This document shows positions 1 through 12,866 of a stretch of 64,000 nucleotides of DNA, piece after piece. Source of the stretch: Taxillus chinensis (Eukaryota > Streptophyta > Magnoliopsida > Santalales > Loranthaceae); contig CM042090.1 of the NCBI GenBank assembly GCA_023512835.1, positions 11,315,343-11,379,342 on the forward strand, in the 5' to 3' direction. The first letter of the stretch is position 1. Every line of letters begins with the position of its first letter. The notes under the pieces are model-generated. The model saw nothing but the letters and a program-made list of their open reading frames with translations. It was not told where the DNA came from and made no database searches. The position numbers and the translations under genes were made by a program.

Positions 1-1056
1 ATATAAATTTTTCATAATGAACTCTCACTAAATCTAACAATAAACAGATCCAAAACTACAAAAAATTATACAATAAAATTAGTAAATTGTAGTAATTACA
101 GACGAAATGACTTTTGTACTCTAAGAGAGAAAGAGGCGAGATCTAGGTCATGCAGTATCATCAGAAAGAGGACTGTGTTATGTCCTCTCAAATCTTAACC
201 GCGTAATGATGCAAGTACGCGTTAAAGTGTCACAATGGAGTACACAAAATATTATTTTGACTGATGTCATAGTGACACATTGACTGGTACATATATTCAA
301 ACGTAAATCCGGTGATTTAATCAGGTCCGGATTACACATATATGTACATACATGCGTACACCTAAATTTCTATGTTTCTTTTTCATTCGATCGGTTGGTT
401 TGATTTTTTATTTTTATTTTTTGGAAAAATTATTACGACACGAAATTCTATGACACAACTTGTACCACGTACACACTATAATCTACTAGTCGAACATATA
501 AAGTTATGCAGTTAAGAATCTTTATAATTCACGAGTCGATGATGATTGAAAGGAAAAGCTACACTAAAATACAAGTCCTGAAAATAAAGTTATATAGTTA
601 AGGATAATATATAATTGTACGGGTTCGCTGATGGAAAAGCTAGCTAGTAAGCTGATGGCTAGTTTAAACCACAATTCAGAAAGCAACCCATATAGTGACA
701 GTTCCATGCACATACCATGTGATCAGCGAGTTAGCCATAGCTATAGACTGCACAGTTAAAGTACGGATGAAATATCACAATTTGATTGGAGCTTATTGCC
801 TCGTGTTTTCAGACTCCTATCCTTTTGCCCATATGGCACCCTCATCCCAACACTTGGATATATATGATGTGGTCACACACACACCCAACTAATTAATCAC
901 CACTGTCTGGCTGAGACACTGAATCCAAGATTTACAGATGAGCTGCCAGCGGCATGTCATTATGCGCCTATCTACATATGCCAATTAAGGTTGATTTGAT
1001 ACTTTCAGTTTCACTAATGATTACATCCCATCCCATAAAGTTGTCTCAAAAAAGAT

Positions 1057-2210
1057 TTACACCCCCTGAAGATCGGCCCAATCCATGTCTTGCACATAAT
1101 AGCTTTCCGCTGGTGCCGGTGGCGCATAGAAAATGCTTTCAAGGCCGTCCATTCGCAGGCCCCCCAGTAAATGCGCTTCCATGGATTGTATTGACAGTGA
1201 GGCAGCGCTTAAGCAGCTCTTGCACGGAACGCCGGCGTCCACCGCTGACTGCTCTGACAGCCTCCGCTCGGCCTCGGAAAGCTGTTGCTTGAGCTTCGTC
1301 ACCTGTCCTAACATGATGAATTGAAGTTGAGTTGCTCTTATAAACAACAACGCAAAACAAAACAAAACCAAAAAATTGAATTAGTTTCAATATTATAGAT
1401 TTTGTATGGACACCCATGTGGGCTGCAAGATGTAAACACCTTTTGTCGTCGAATGGGGTGCCGTGCCACAAAAAATGCGCTCCTTACATGTATATCTATG
1501 TGTGTGACATATTTTTAAATGTTTTTTAAGAATATATATATTATTTATTTATTTAATAACCAATTAAATGTGTGGTAATATATTTGAGATCATGTTTTCC
1601 AAGTAAATCGCTGATGAATTTGAAGCTCCCAACGTCCCAAGCCATGTGGACCATTTTAAGTAAGGCCTGGGTGGGTGTGAGTCTGTAGGGGGAGAGAGTA
1701 GACCTCGGCTTCGAGCCGGCGGTTTTCGATGGCTTGGGTATCCAGAACAGCCTTGAGCTTAGAGTACTCTTCCTCCATTCTCTTGGCCTTCCAGCGAGCC
1801 CGCCGATTCTGGAACCAAACCGCGACCTGGCGTGGATCGAGGCCCACCTCGGCGGCTAGCCGGTCCTTCCTCTCCGTCTCTAGCTTGTGTTGATGCTCAA
1901 AGCTCAGCTCCAGTTGCCTCACCTGCTCCACGCTCAGATTCCTCTTCTTCGCCCCTCCTTCTCCTTTCCTCTTTCGGCGTCTCCGCCGCAACGCTGGCTT
2001 CACCGCCGCCGCCGCCGCCGGTGCTGAACCGACAACATCGTATATATTCACCAACAATTAATTTCTGTAAATATTACTAATTAATGTTAGAGTGAATTGA
2101 ATATAATGCTAACCTCGGTCCGACATGACTTGGGTGTATACACCCGGATACATCTGACAGATGAGAAGCGATTGATCCTCGGCAACAGCAGACGAGAGAT
2201 GAGTTGTCAT
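1057..2210 (-). CDS. HD-Zip class I transcription factor, ATHB-21/40/53-like
   Basis: Three exons on the minus strand: 2114-2210, 1704-2023 and 1057-1302. Introns are 90 and 401 bp, both GT-AG, and the phases join cleanly to give 220 aa. The start is the ATG at 2208-2210. Exon 1 carries a short [12 protein letters not shown] stretch resembling the N-terminus of ATHB-21-type proteins. The homeodomain spans about residues 58-115, with [10 protein letters not shown] at 102-111 in recognition helix 3. A basic RRRRRKRK run precedes it (nuclear localisation likely). A leucine zipper follows directly (Leu122, Leu136, Leu143) and is split by intron 2. The C-terminus has an acidic-aromatic motif ([10 protein letters not shown]). 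Members of this family bind CAATNATTG-like sites as dimers; the ATHB-21/40/53 clade is linked to ABA, salt and bud-dormancy responses. The assignment rests on domain order, protein length and the N-terminal match. The exact orthologue is not resolved. Confidence 0.9.
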
Positions 2211-2217
2211 GCTAACT

Positions 2218-2329
<112 letters not shown>

Positions 2330-2395
2330 CTTTGTTAGGTAAAAGAGATAATGGAGGCGGTCCAGAGGTTGGGACTTGGGAGTTCTGGTGGGAGT

Positions 2396-2405
2396 AATAT
2401 ATAAG
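2396..2405 (-). promoter_or_regulatory. Candidate TATA box of the HD-Zip gene
   Basis: The minus strand reads CTTATATATT about 190 bases upstream of the ATG. It is the only good TATA-like sequence between the GA tract and position 2500. Placement is by sequence only. Confidence 0.4.
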
Positions 2406-2890
2406 GGTAGAAATACGGATTGGCCCCTGACCATGTTAGGAACGTCGAAAGTGCCATCCTCACACATCTGTGTGTGTGCAGTGTGTGTGTGCGTGGGGTT
2501 GGGACATGGGAGGCGAGAGTTGTGTTTTGAAGTGGGATTGTCTGATTTGGGTGAGACGTGACTAAGTTAATTTGAAGGACATGTGTGGACATACACTAGC
2601 TTAGAATGTTACTGTCGGGAAAATTTCCTACTGTCATCGTGGCCATTTCCCTTATATCACGTCTGTCCCAATTGTGGGGGTTGCATGGTCGGTCGGAGTC
2701 GGCCGGACCCTTTTTTTTATATATAAAAATAATAATTAAAATGCGGAAAAGGCTTCCTTCTAGCTTCCATTCTCTACGTTTTAGGAAATAGATTAAAGAA
2801 TTTACCCTTCATTCAAAAAGTTTTTTATAAAGAAAAACAAGAGTAATAAAGAAATATATCTTTATTAATATTAGATAAAGTGATTGCTTA

Positions 2891-3286
2891 GAGCAGTCAA
2901 AGCTGTTTTTTATTTATTTTTTAAAATTTTACAGATTTAAATTATTTTTTATTTTTTTTATAAATATACATCATAATAAATTTTCTTAATTACTTTCTAT
3001 ATAATTAAAATAATATTTTTTATTTAATAATAATTTTTAAAAAAATTAATATAAAATATAAAGTAAAAAATTAAAAAATATTTAAAAAAGTGCGAGAGAA
3101 TTTTTTTTATATAATTTAATAATTATATAAAGTGAATAGTACTTTTTTATATGTTAAAATATTATATAAATCTTATAGAAAAAGTTAAATATAAAGTTTT
3201 TATTATGATAATAATTTTATGATTTTTTAAATTTTTTTTAATTTAAAGAAACAAATTTCTAAAAAAAATCCATTACTGCTGTTCTC
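2891..3286. mobile_element. AT-rich Tourist-like MITE, family A copy 1
   Basis: A very AT-rich block of about 396 bp that begins GAGCAGT after a TTA and ends CTGTTCTC. Its interior is clearly homologous to the element at about 16629-17035: both share a run like ACTTTCTATATNATTAAAA and a later AATTTAATAATTATAT-AAGTGAA. The same core occurs in reverse in copies at 12159 and 26322. No coding capacity. Confidence 0.5.
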
Positions 3287-4475
3287 ATATGTTTTTTTTT
3301 TAAATCAAGGGTGATTACTTTTTATATGTATATCCGGTGTGCTTTGGCCTCAAATACTTAAGCAAAGGATCTTTAGCCAGACAAATCTTTACACACCAAA
3401 TCCAGCGGTGATAATGTTAAAAGAAAGGCCACTTCATGTTGTTTGTGTTACTAATCATAAAGTTATGTTAAAGCTATCTTCCGGGTGAAGAAATGAAATA
3501 AAAGGTCCAACCCTTAATGTTGTTTTTTTTTATCCCAGATGCTTAGGTTTCAATGATAACAAAACTCAATGAAGTCACCTAAATAGGTCGTGTTTTTCTT
3601 AAGAGATCCACACCAGCTAACATTAACATCCTTGGTATTTTTTAATGTAACTTTTGTTCGTCGAGCATATGGTAGCCAACTAGTAATCCAATGCTAATTG
3701 ACTAACCTATATCATGCAAAAAAAAAAAAAAAACGCATTCACTTGAACAATAAATTGACTTCAGGTCCACTTGATCAATTACCGTGATTCAATCTTAACC
3801 AAAATTCTCTTTCCAGTAGACGATATACCAATTTCTCTGATATAATTATCTCTTTCAACTCTAAAGAGAGTCCGCATATATCTAAGCCACACAAAAGACG
3901 GCTCAAATCATTTTCAACCCATAGGCCACTACGAAGCTAGCTAACAGCTCTCTGACATGTCATTTTAGTATGTCAAATTGGAACTTCATATTATATATGC
4001 ATATATAATAGTTTACATTTTTTCAATGCGCGATGTAAATATTTAAAAATTAAACTAACAAACAAAAATAAAAATAATAGATATTTTTATGACCATATGT
4101 TACATTTTGGTCCATCATCCATATAATGTTACTATATTTTTATGCATGCCGGCCCCACAAGTAGGCATGCGAGTTGCAAGGTTGCCTGAATGGGTGCGAT
4201 GTGTGTGACTGCGGGCGGAGGTTTATGACGTATATATGGACAGTGGACGATCCCCCTATGGGTTCTGTTCAGCTTCGTTTTACATTTCTATAGCCCCTCT
4301 TCTTGATATAATACCAATTGAAGCTGTAGCAGTGAAGCACGCCAGGTGGTCTGTTAGGGGACGGTGTGTGTGTCTGCGTGCGCGTTCACGTCTCCCGCCC
4401 ACCTCAGCTTCCTACGTACCAGCACAGCCGGCGCCTGTGATGGTTTCCCACACTGACAGGATCGAGAGCGCACCC

Positions 4476-4478
<3 letters not shown>

Positions 4479-4507
<29 letters not shown>

Positions 4508-4516
4508 AAAAAAAAA
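4479..4516. repeat. C-run followed by A-run
   Basis: About 17 C immediately followed by about 20 A. This is a low-complexity junction with no gene around it. Exact lengths may be unreliable. Confidence 0.8.
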
Positions 4517-4894
4517 CATTTTCCAATCACAATCAATGTCTTTACATCATTTTTAATTACTTCGCTTTCGGGCTCAACAGTTTCCTTCAAATTTAAATGA
4601 AACTTCGATCATTTAATTCCATTAACATTGTGTTGGGTGCAAATATAAATTTAAAAAATAAAAATTAGATAAGACTTTTTTATGTGATTCAAAAAAAAAT
4701 ATCCATGAAATTATTAAAATATTTATAAAAAATACACTGAGTTTATAAACTTTTAATCTTTAATACCCAATAATACCAAGAAAATTTATCTATTAATAAT
4801 TCCTCCTTTGCTCTCACTCTTTTCTCTACCAAAAAAAGCTTAGAGAAACTTGCAGGTAGACATATGCTTTTAGCTCTCTCAGTCATTATGTTTT

Positions 4895-5085
4895 GTTTAT
4901 ACGTTCCGCTATGTCATTCTGTTGTAGTGTTCCTGTAACAGTCTTCTCAAGTTTGATCCCGCCCTTACAACATAACCGTTTAAACCCGTTGTCTTCATAT
5001 TATTCACCATTATCAGAACATAGCTTTTTGACTTTTAAACTAGTTTTATTTTCCATTATCGCTTTCCAGCTTTTAAATGATTGAA
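4895..5085 (-). pseudogene. Ty1-copia integrase core fragment
   Basis: The minus-strand translation gives SWKAIMENKTSLKVKKLCSDNGE, then an in-frame stop. It continues as YEDNGFKRLCCKGGIKLEK and reaches TLQQNDIAERINKT. This follows the copia integrase pattern (W-K-x-x-x-E-N-x-T, SDNGGEY, GI-x-x-x-x-T-x-x-T-x-QQN-x-x-AER-x-N-x-T). The internal stop and the absence of flanking pol domains mark it as a relic. Confidence 0.75.
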
Positions 5086-5189
5086 ATACTCCATTAATGA
5101 TTGTCTTTGTTTCTGTTTTTACCTTTGTTTCTCATATTTAATGCTAATAGCAAAGTGGAAGACTTTATTCCTTCATTCTGATCTCATCC

Positions 5190-5542
5190 ATCATGATCAT
5201 GTAGAAGGTTGCTCGTATATATTTGAGAGAGCTTTTATGAGTCTCGCGGTTATATCCTGATCGTTGAAGTCTTCAGATCTCATCAAACTAAGATGAACCG
5301 TCTCAAAGCTTTATGATCTAATACCTTCCAATCCTTGCCTTTTATTTCTGTTGGCTTTTTTCATTGGCATGTATAAGTCTTTCTGACACAAATAATCCTT
5401 CACCTACATGAATCTTTCTCCAAAAACTAAAATTTGTACTATTAAATTTCTCGATTTTGCATGAATCTTTCTCAGATGCCATGGCTCCTATTGGAACTTG
5501 AATTTGTTGTTTCTTCGTGTACGTGAACAATATTGTATGCAT
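5190..5542 (-). pseudogene. Ty1-copia gag fragment
   Basis: The minus strand encodes MASEKDSCKIEKFNSTNFSF followed by WRKIHVGE. This resembles the copia gag start (K-F-x-G-x-N-F-x-x-W). Further along, WKVLDHKAL and LIKALSNIYEQPS match the conserved gag segments W-x-x-L-D-x-x-A and L-x-x-L-x-x-x-Y. Frame breaks and stops separate these pieces. It lies just inside the primer-binding site, as expected for gag. Confidence 0.7.
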
Positions 5543-5857
5543 AAATAATATGTATACACAAAATCAAAATACTTAAAAATAAATCTTTTTTATGTGATAT
5601 ATTAGATACGACTATAGCCACAAATTATACTCGTATTTTTCGAGAGAATTCGAATTCGGAGCTCTGATACCAGTTGTTGAAAGAAAATATAAAAATAAAA
5701 AATAAAAATTGGACACGAATGAATTTTATGTGGTTTGAAAATTTTACTGTGTTCATGGAGCTACTACAATTGTTTTTTATTATGAGAAAAAATATACAAC
5801 ATTTACAAACTCTCAATTTCAATACTTAATTATATCTAGAGAATTTATTTATTAATA

Positions 5858-5985
<128 letters not shown>

Positions 5986-6359
5986 GAGATGGGATTTTAC
6001 AAGCTCCTTGTTATGCCTTTTATAGGTTATTGGAACTACAAAAGATATGAAAGGTACCCCCCTTTTAATAAAAAAAAACCATTAGTCCTTTTGTCAAGAT
6101 GTCCATTTTGGACGACTGCCTCCCTTTTTTGACAAGGAAGCCACAAGTCTTGACACATTAAAGTAAAATATCATGTAATAATCAATTCATAATTTGTGTT
6201 TATATTTATCATGCCATGCTAATTTGGATAAGAAACTTGTTGCAACACAAAACTTTCTTGATCCCTAAAAAGCATCATTTTGCCCTCCTAAGTTTCTTGC
6301 ATATGTCAACATAATGGTGAAGTAATGCCTTGTTAGTTGTTTAATGCTCTCCTTGATTA

Positions 6360-6625
6360 TAGATGGTAAAGTGAATCTAACCCGCCCCGTCCCACCCCAA
6401 TCCAATTTGACCCGCCCTAATAAGCCATCGAGTCGGGCCTAGGCCATGTCCGATCCATCTGACCTGGAATTTTTTAAGAAATATAAGATAAAAATGCCAA
6501 TTCGACCTGACATGCCTTGATTCGATCTGCCTTAAACTTCCCAAACCCCGAGTCAGATTTGAGTCGGATTATATATTTTTGGGTCGGACAATACTTGGGC
6601 CCGACCCAACCCATTGCCATCCCTA
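6360..6625. mobile_element. Non-autonomous hAT element with GC-rich repeat body, copy 1
   Basis: The termini are TAGATGGTAA and TTGCCATCCCTA (inverted TAGGGATGGCAA). They are flanked by the direct duplication TCCTTGATTA at 6350-6359 and 6626-6635 (10 bp, or 8 bp if two terminal bases belong to the element). The body consists of CCCGCC/GACCCG-type repeats. An 8-bp duplication with TAGGGATGGCAA ends is typical of hAT MITEs. Confidence 0.8.
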
Positions 6626-7499
6626 TCCTTGATTATACTATGTGTACATAAAGGGAGAAGTAGTATAACAAAAGAAAAGGATAGATTACATTGTTAGGTA
6701 TTGTAATTTTCTCTCAAATTGTGGAAAATTATAACTTTCTTTATCAAATTCTGATTGACCTCTTATTGATCTCATTTTGTAGGTATTTAAGTTGGATATC
6801 CATAAAAAATGAGAAATTGCCTTTCACGGTGCCCATGGCAGTGCACGCGTGGGATTGCACAGTTTTCTCCTTAAACTACAAAACTCCAATCAAACTAAAA
6901 TTGGTCTCTCATTTTGTAAGTGTTATAGTTTACTATCCAAAAAAATTTTAAATAGTGCACGTGGCGAATTCACCGGACACAATTAAAATTTCCCTTTTTA
7001 TGTGATTGTTCCAAATTTGCGTGTAAGCCCCTCTTTTCATGTAAAATCTTTTCTTATTATGTTAATACCTTACATTTTTATGCAAAATACTCCTTTTATT
7101 GTGCAACACCGTTCAAGTTCAAGTATTAGCATTACAACCCATGTTTTTAGTTCAAGGTAAGGAGATCAAGTTTCAGTGTACCTTTATTTGTGTGTATATA
7201 TGGATGTAACTAATATGCTATGTGAATGGAGTTAGTTTAGATTAGTTTGATAACCCTAATCCTTAGCGTGAGTGTGTGGGAAGGTCCTAAACTGTCACTT
7301 CCACCATTCTACTTGTATTTTTGTTATTATTATCTCATATGAGAATATATTAATATTGCTAGTAAGATATTATTACTTATAACTTTTAATATTGTGATTG
7401 TTATGATTACTGACTATTAGGTGTTAGTCATTAGTCTTTTGACCTTTTGGGTTTGGACATAGAAAGTTATAAACTAGTTTCACAGTAGTTGGGGAATCG

Positions 7500-9160
7500 G
7501 GACATGACAAGGACACACCCAGGGCCTGCTTATGTGTAAGGGAGGCTTGAGGGTGACTAACGGTATGCGGTGGAGCAATTTGATTTGTGCGAGTTGCTGC
7601 AAGGATCGTGTAACAAGAGATAGGTTACAGGCAAACCCTAGAATAAACAGTAAAGATAGACAAATGATTCTAGTGTTAGTGGAACTCTCACAAGATGACT
7701 AGTGAAGCATTTTTGTCGTACTCATGCTATCGAAATATTATTTATAAAGCCTAACTAACCTATATAAAGGAAGTCAATGTCGATCTCACAAAGACAAAGT
7801 TGAAAACCTCTAACTTAGTTACACTTCTATTGTCCAAGCAAACTAAATGTGATAAAAATAAAATAATGGAGTCCTAGAGAAAGTAGAAAATAAGATAATA
7901 AAGCTTTAGAGTTAAGGTTCACCATAATTCCAACTTCTAATCATATGGTTCGATCTATTATGTTTATTATTCTTTAATCATCTGAAGGTAATTAATCCTA
8001 AGGCAGTCGCCAATCGCTTTTGCGTGACTAACGGTGTGCTTAGCCTATCAACGGCCTACTGACTCATTGAAATAAGTTAAACCCATTACGAGGTGACCAA
8101 CCACGAATCCTTCTAAGATCACGGGCTACTCTTGTGACTTACAAGTCCTAGGTCTCATTATATAATTCAATAATCAAAGTTCACCTTTTAATCCTTCCTC
8201 TAGTTATCTAACATATATAATAGGTTCACAAGGCCCACAACATAGATTCAATCAATAAAATGAAATCATTCATAAATTAGATATAAGGCATAATTAATCA
8301 TACACATACAATTAAGAAATTGGGATTGGGCTACCTCTAATCCCTAGGAAAAGTAGGTTATCCCATGGAGCTAAGATCAAACATTTATATAATAATGAAT
8401 TTGGGATTACAATGGGAAAAAGGGAGATAAACTAACCTGTCATGAAAGCGTACAAACAATCGTCCACCCAAACCAAAGTGTTCTAGATTCAAAGTTACAT
8501 GAAAATTATCTAAAAGTAAATAGAAAATCGAAGAAACCAAACATAAGGTTCTTAGCTGTCAAGGAGGATTCCCCCAAATTTAAAATACTTAAAATAGTTT
8601 TCCCCCTCTCTTATTTATATCTTCCTCCTGAAAAATACATTAAAAATACATAGATAAATAAATAAATAAAAGGGCCCTAAAATGCTTTTGAGAGTGTTTT
8701 CAAAATCTGGACTTCTTGCCTTGGCATTAGGTTACCAATATATTTTTAGGAGATAACCACTTTGAGAAAAACAAGACCAATTTGAGGCAAATTGGAGTTA
8801 TATGACAAAAGATATGATTTTTTAAAGTTGACTAGTCCATCACATGTCCAAGGCCTCCACCAGCCGCAACCAGCCAACAATCAGTCATGACCTCCGATGA
8901 TATTAGCTGATAAAATTGGCTGCGGCCAACCTAAAATAAGTCGCGACCAATTACTATAGCCAATGTTTTTTTCTTCTGTTTAGCTTCATTTTGCATCCTT
9001 TTACTCCCAAAACCTACGAAACACACAACACATACCAAAATACTACAAAAATTAAGAATACATACAAAATCATATTAAACACAATTAAAACACATAAAAC
9101 ACTTCAAAACCACAATAAAATAGAAAATTAACACATGAAAAATATGTATATAAAATGGAT
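7500..9160. mobile_element. LARD-like non-coding retrotransposon remnant, copy 1
   Basis: There is no ORF, but the base composition is unlike the flanks and the layout resembles the non-coding 3' region of large plant LTR elements. Motifs include ACTCTTGTGACTTACAAGTCC, later a block of short A-rich repeats ending near 9160, and phrases such as GTCGATCTCACAAAGACAA. The region at 40850-41760 has a similar order of motifs (TTCTTGTGACTTGCAATCC, then an A-rich end). No LTR boundary could be set. Confidence 0.35.
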
Positions 9161-9265
9161 TGATTAATGGCTGAAGTCTTGACTCTCATGGCACTTATAA
9201 AATTTGGAGGGGATACCATCATAACCGGTCATTACGAATACTTATCGAAAAAACAACTACTAAAC

Positions 9266-9271
<6 letters not shown>

Positions 9272-9304
<33 letters not shown>
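9272..9304. repeat. (TA)n(TG)n microsatellite
   Basis: A short TA run followed by about 13 TG units in gene-free DNA. Confidence 0.9.
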
Positions 9305-9305
<1 letters not shown>

Positions 9306-9699
9306 TCAATTTGACAAAAAAAAATTTGAATACAAAATTTGAATATACTTTTTTAAAATATAAAACTAAATACAATACTAAATAATAAACATGCCTAAAG
9401 GTCAAAAACTCAACAAGTACGGATGCAAAGTAAAAAAATTAGAAAAGAGAATTATCTCATCTAAATATTACATAATGAATAACGAATGAATGGATTCGTA
9501 TAAGTGAGTTGACATGCACGGACCTATTGAGTTGACATTCATTTAAATTTCATAAATACGTTATTATAGTATATCCAATCTTTATAAGCTAAAATTTCAA
9601 GCTAAAGTAATATTTAATTTGCTATAGTAATATTTTGACTAATGATATTTCAATCTTGTTTTATCTATTTTTTTCCTGAATTATTATTTTACTCATTTT

Positions 9700-10500
9700 A
9701 TCTTTTTTTTATATTCTCCCCAAATTCTAAAATTCCTAGGGTTGCGTGAGAGGGGCGCTGTCGTGCGGAGGGGGAGTGGGGAGCGACGTCGCGCACGTGA
9801 AGGGGGGGTTGATGGGGGAGGATGAGATGTGGGGGGTAGGCCTGCAACTTCCAAAGACTTGTCAAGGTGAAAGGAACGTGAAATTGGGAGAGAAGAATAT
9901 AATAGATGTGTAAATTACTATTATTTGATGACATATAATCTTTGGCCAATGCAAAGTTATATTTATTTATTTATTTATTATTTTTACAAATATTTACCTA
10001 ATATATTTAGGATAATTTTTAATTAAATATAATTTTTATTTTTACTTTTGCTAATAAAGTATCTCATCATAGTTTTAGGTATCTTTGTGTTTATGTGTTT
10101 ATACACAAATTTCTATAGGGACGGGGGGATCATAATTCAGAACCCACAATTTCACCGCGGCACCTCACTACATGATGGTAGTGACTAGAGGTGCAACACG
10201 CGTCCTTCCCCTAGCTATTACTCCAAGGAGCCGATGCGTCCACGTGTACGTATACGATTAGAAATCAGACAGCTCAGGAACACATCTCTATATCCATTAT
10301 CCACCCACTCACGCGTGCCTCCCTGCTGTAAACAAGCTTCAACTGTAGCCGCCATTGCTCTATCTGTCGTGAGTGGTGACTGATACATCTTCTCCAAACT
10401 CTACTTTTTGGCAGGCCTCTTCCCCCGGCCAGTCCCCACCCTCCAGAAAGTAATTGGCATTCGTCACCGGTCCTTCCCATGGAAATTACCTAAGCTATAT
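9700..10500. other. Gene-free DNA with two GC-rich islands
   Basis: GC-rich blocks at about 9735-9850 and 10130-10490 stand out from AT-rich surroundings. The second contains a CACGTG G-box near 10240 but no usable reading frame with protein-family similarity. It may be a former promoter or conserved non-coding DNA. Nothing else is seen between 9305 and 11260. Confidence 0.3.
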
Positions 10501-11262
10501 ATAATGCCTCCCAAGTTCATTGCAACAGAATATTCATGATGAAGGTGACAATATCTTGAAGGGGTATCGATAACACGTATCCACAGTATAACAGTTTTAG
10601 TTTTCGTTGCTTATATTCATATATACATATTTGTTGCTTATATAGGTGTGTACTGTTCACACCGAGACTGGGAGAGCTTGTGTGTTGACAGTGGCGTGCT
10701 AGCGTGTTTCAATAAAGATAGTGACGTGTGTGTATTGCTTGTGGGACTTAAAGAATTTGATGTTGACACATAACTTATCTGTAATAGTTTATGTGGTACA
10801 TCCTAATTCCTAAATAAAAAATAAGAAAGCTTTTCCGTAGTAGAAAAAAAAGTTTATGTTATATGTTTGGACGGAGTGATACTTCTGTATTGATTGTGGA
10901 GCTTAAAGAAGATGAAATTGACATTTAACAACTTTTCTTTAATGATTTGACTTTTTACATTAAAAGCCTAACTTTTTGATTGAGGGGAGTTTGCATATAT
11001 GGTTGTTGCCGTATATTATCATCCCATATACGCCTCCTTCTTTCTTCTTCTTTTTATTTTTTATTTTTTATGTCGCCTTAATTAGATGAATCCATGTCAA
11101 ATGAAAATGCTTGTCCCTCATTTCATACTACAAATTTATTGAATTTTTATGTATCCCGTCCTAATTAGTTAATATATTAGTGTCATTCGATTAGTGTATT
11201 ATGTGGCACAACTAAACAAAGTTATACTCTAGCTATGAGACATTGAAACAACGAATATATTA

Positions 11263-12084
11263 GGAGGTGTTTTGTAGGTATTTTCGATCTTATATTTTTG
11301 TTTAATAATTTAAATTTTCATTGAATTAGAGTTTTAATTATCAATTTTAAAAAGAAATTTTGTTTGTTATCAGAAAGAAAGAACGTATTTTTAAAAAGTA
11401 TGTTTTTTTAAAAATAGGTACTACAAAATTAGTATAGAAAAAATAAAATATGATTCGCTCAAGCAATAAAGTAGATGAATAAAAGCATATACATTATCTC
11501 CCTAAAAATATAATTTTCTTTTAAATTTTAAAAAAAACTAACTTTTGAATAAAAATTATATTACATCGTCCTTTAAATTGTAAGATTTAGATATTAAAAA
11601 TAGATATCTGAATGAGAATTTCTATATTTGGAGAATCACTATTTATCATTTAAATATTTTTTAAATTATATTTATTGATATGCACTTTTGATTGGTTATA
11701 ATAAATGCAAGAGATAAAAAATAGTAAATACAAAATAAAAAATTATAATTTAAAAGAAAACAGATAGAGACGGATAATGAAATGTGGATGATAAAAAAAT
11801 GCATCAAATAGTGTACCATTCTTTACCTAAAATAGAGATAGAGATTATAAATCTGGTTTGGATGTTCTAAGATGAAAAATATAAAAAAGATGTGTCAATA
11901 AATTGAATTTAAATTTAAAAATAGTAAATAAATAAAATTTATTTTCAAAAATAACTACTTTATTAAAATTAAGATTTCAATAAAATATTACTTTACTTTT
12001 TTAAAAAATGTATCAAATACACTTGGTCAAATTCTATTTTTAAAACCAAATCATGTTTTTAAAACCATTCAACCAAAAAATGCT
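11263..12084. mobile_element. Possible PIF/Harbinger (Tourist-like) element
   Basis: It starts GGAGGTGTTTTGTAGG and ends AACCAAAAAATGCTC. It is flanked on both sides by TTA (11260-11262 and 12085-12087), the usual PIF/Harbinger target. The ends match only partly. The length, 822 bp, is close to the clearer element at 19494-20318 (825 bp). The interior about 11630-11860 is homologous to MITE family B (27868, 29200). No transposase. Confidence 0.4.
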
Positions 12085-12158
12085 CTTAATTAATATCTCG
12101 TTTCAGAACTATACGAGATTTTCATCTTAAGAACAAAGGTATACTTGTTACATCCTTA

Positions 12159-12507
12159 GAGCACTAGTAGCAAAATTCTTATAGAAATTTGTTTGTCTTT
12201 ATTTATAAAAAAATTAGAAAGTTATAAAATCCTACTCACAACAAAAGTCTTATAATATATTTGGAAGCATTATTTACTTCATATGATTATTAAATTATAT
12301 ATAAAAAATATTCTCATGTTGATGTTTTTTTAACTTGTATTTTTATTTTATATTAAATTATAAAAAATATATAAGTAAATAAAAAAAATAGTATATGGTA
12401 TTCTTTTAATAATATAAGAAATAGTTAAAAAAAATCTATTGTGGTGTGTATTTATATAGAAAAAAATTAAATTTAAAAAAAAAGCATGAGAACTATTGTT
12501 AATATTC
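12159..12507. mobile_element. Tourist-like MITE, family A copy 2
   Basis: The element is 349 bp, starts GAGCACTAGTAGCA and ends TATTGTTAATATTC. It is flanked by TTA on both sides (12156-12158, 12508-12510). Every mismatch between the first 14 bases of the two ends is a transition, as expected from cytosine-deamination decay of one inverted repeat. The core matches the copy at 26322 in the same orientation. Confidence 0.65.
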
Positions 12508-12571
12508 TTACCCTGATAATACTCCCTATTTTCTGCTCACAAGTATGAGTATCTATACACATTCACACTAC

Positions 12572-12866
12572 TAGAGATGGCAACGGGGCGGGTTGGGATC
12601 GGGTAGTGGGTAACCCAAACCTATCTCGGATGAGTTCGGGTCGGGGCGGGGTAGGACTATTGAGTGCAGCGGGTCGGGGCAGTAACGGGTCGGGGCGGGC
12701 GGGTATTTTAAGATAAAAATGTTCAAAAAACTGTTAAAATGTCGGGGCAGAGCGGGGCGGCCAATACTCGTAACCACCCCATTATCTCATTGGGCGGGGC
12801 AGGGCGGAAAAAAATAATCCGAATCAAAACGGATTAGGGCGAGTCGGATCAAAATTGTCATCCCTA
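12572..12866. mobile_element. Non-autonomous hAT element, copy 2
   Basis: A 295-bp element with ends TAGAGATGGCAAC and ATTGTCATCCCTA. It is flanked by a perfect 8-bp duplication, CACACTAC (12564-12571 and 12867-12874). The body is made of GGGTCGGGGCGGG-type repeats. It is the clearest hAT insertion in the window. Confidence 0.9.

Noticed and set aside
9698..9949. 83-codon minus-strand frame in the GC-rich block
   Set aside because: His/Pro-rich low-complexity translation with no similarity and no promoter or splice context.
10385..10440. Possible miR408-like sequence (GCCTCTTCCC)
   Set aside because: Only about ten bases match, and no complementary arm that could form a hairpin is found nearby.
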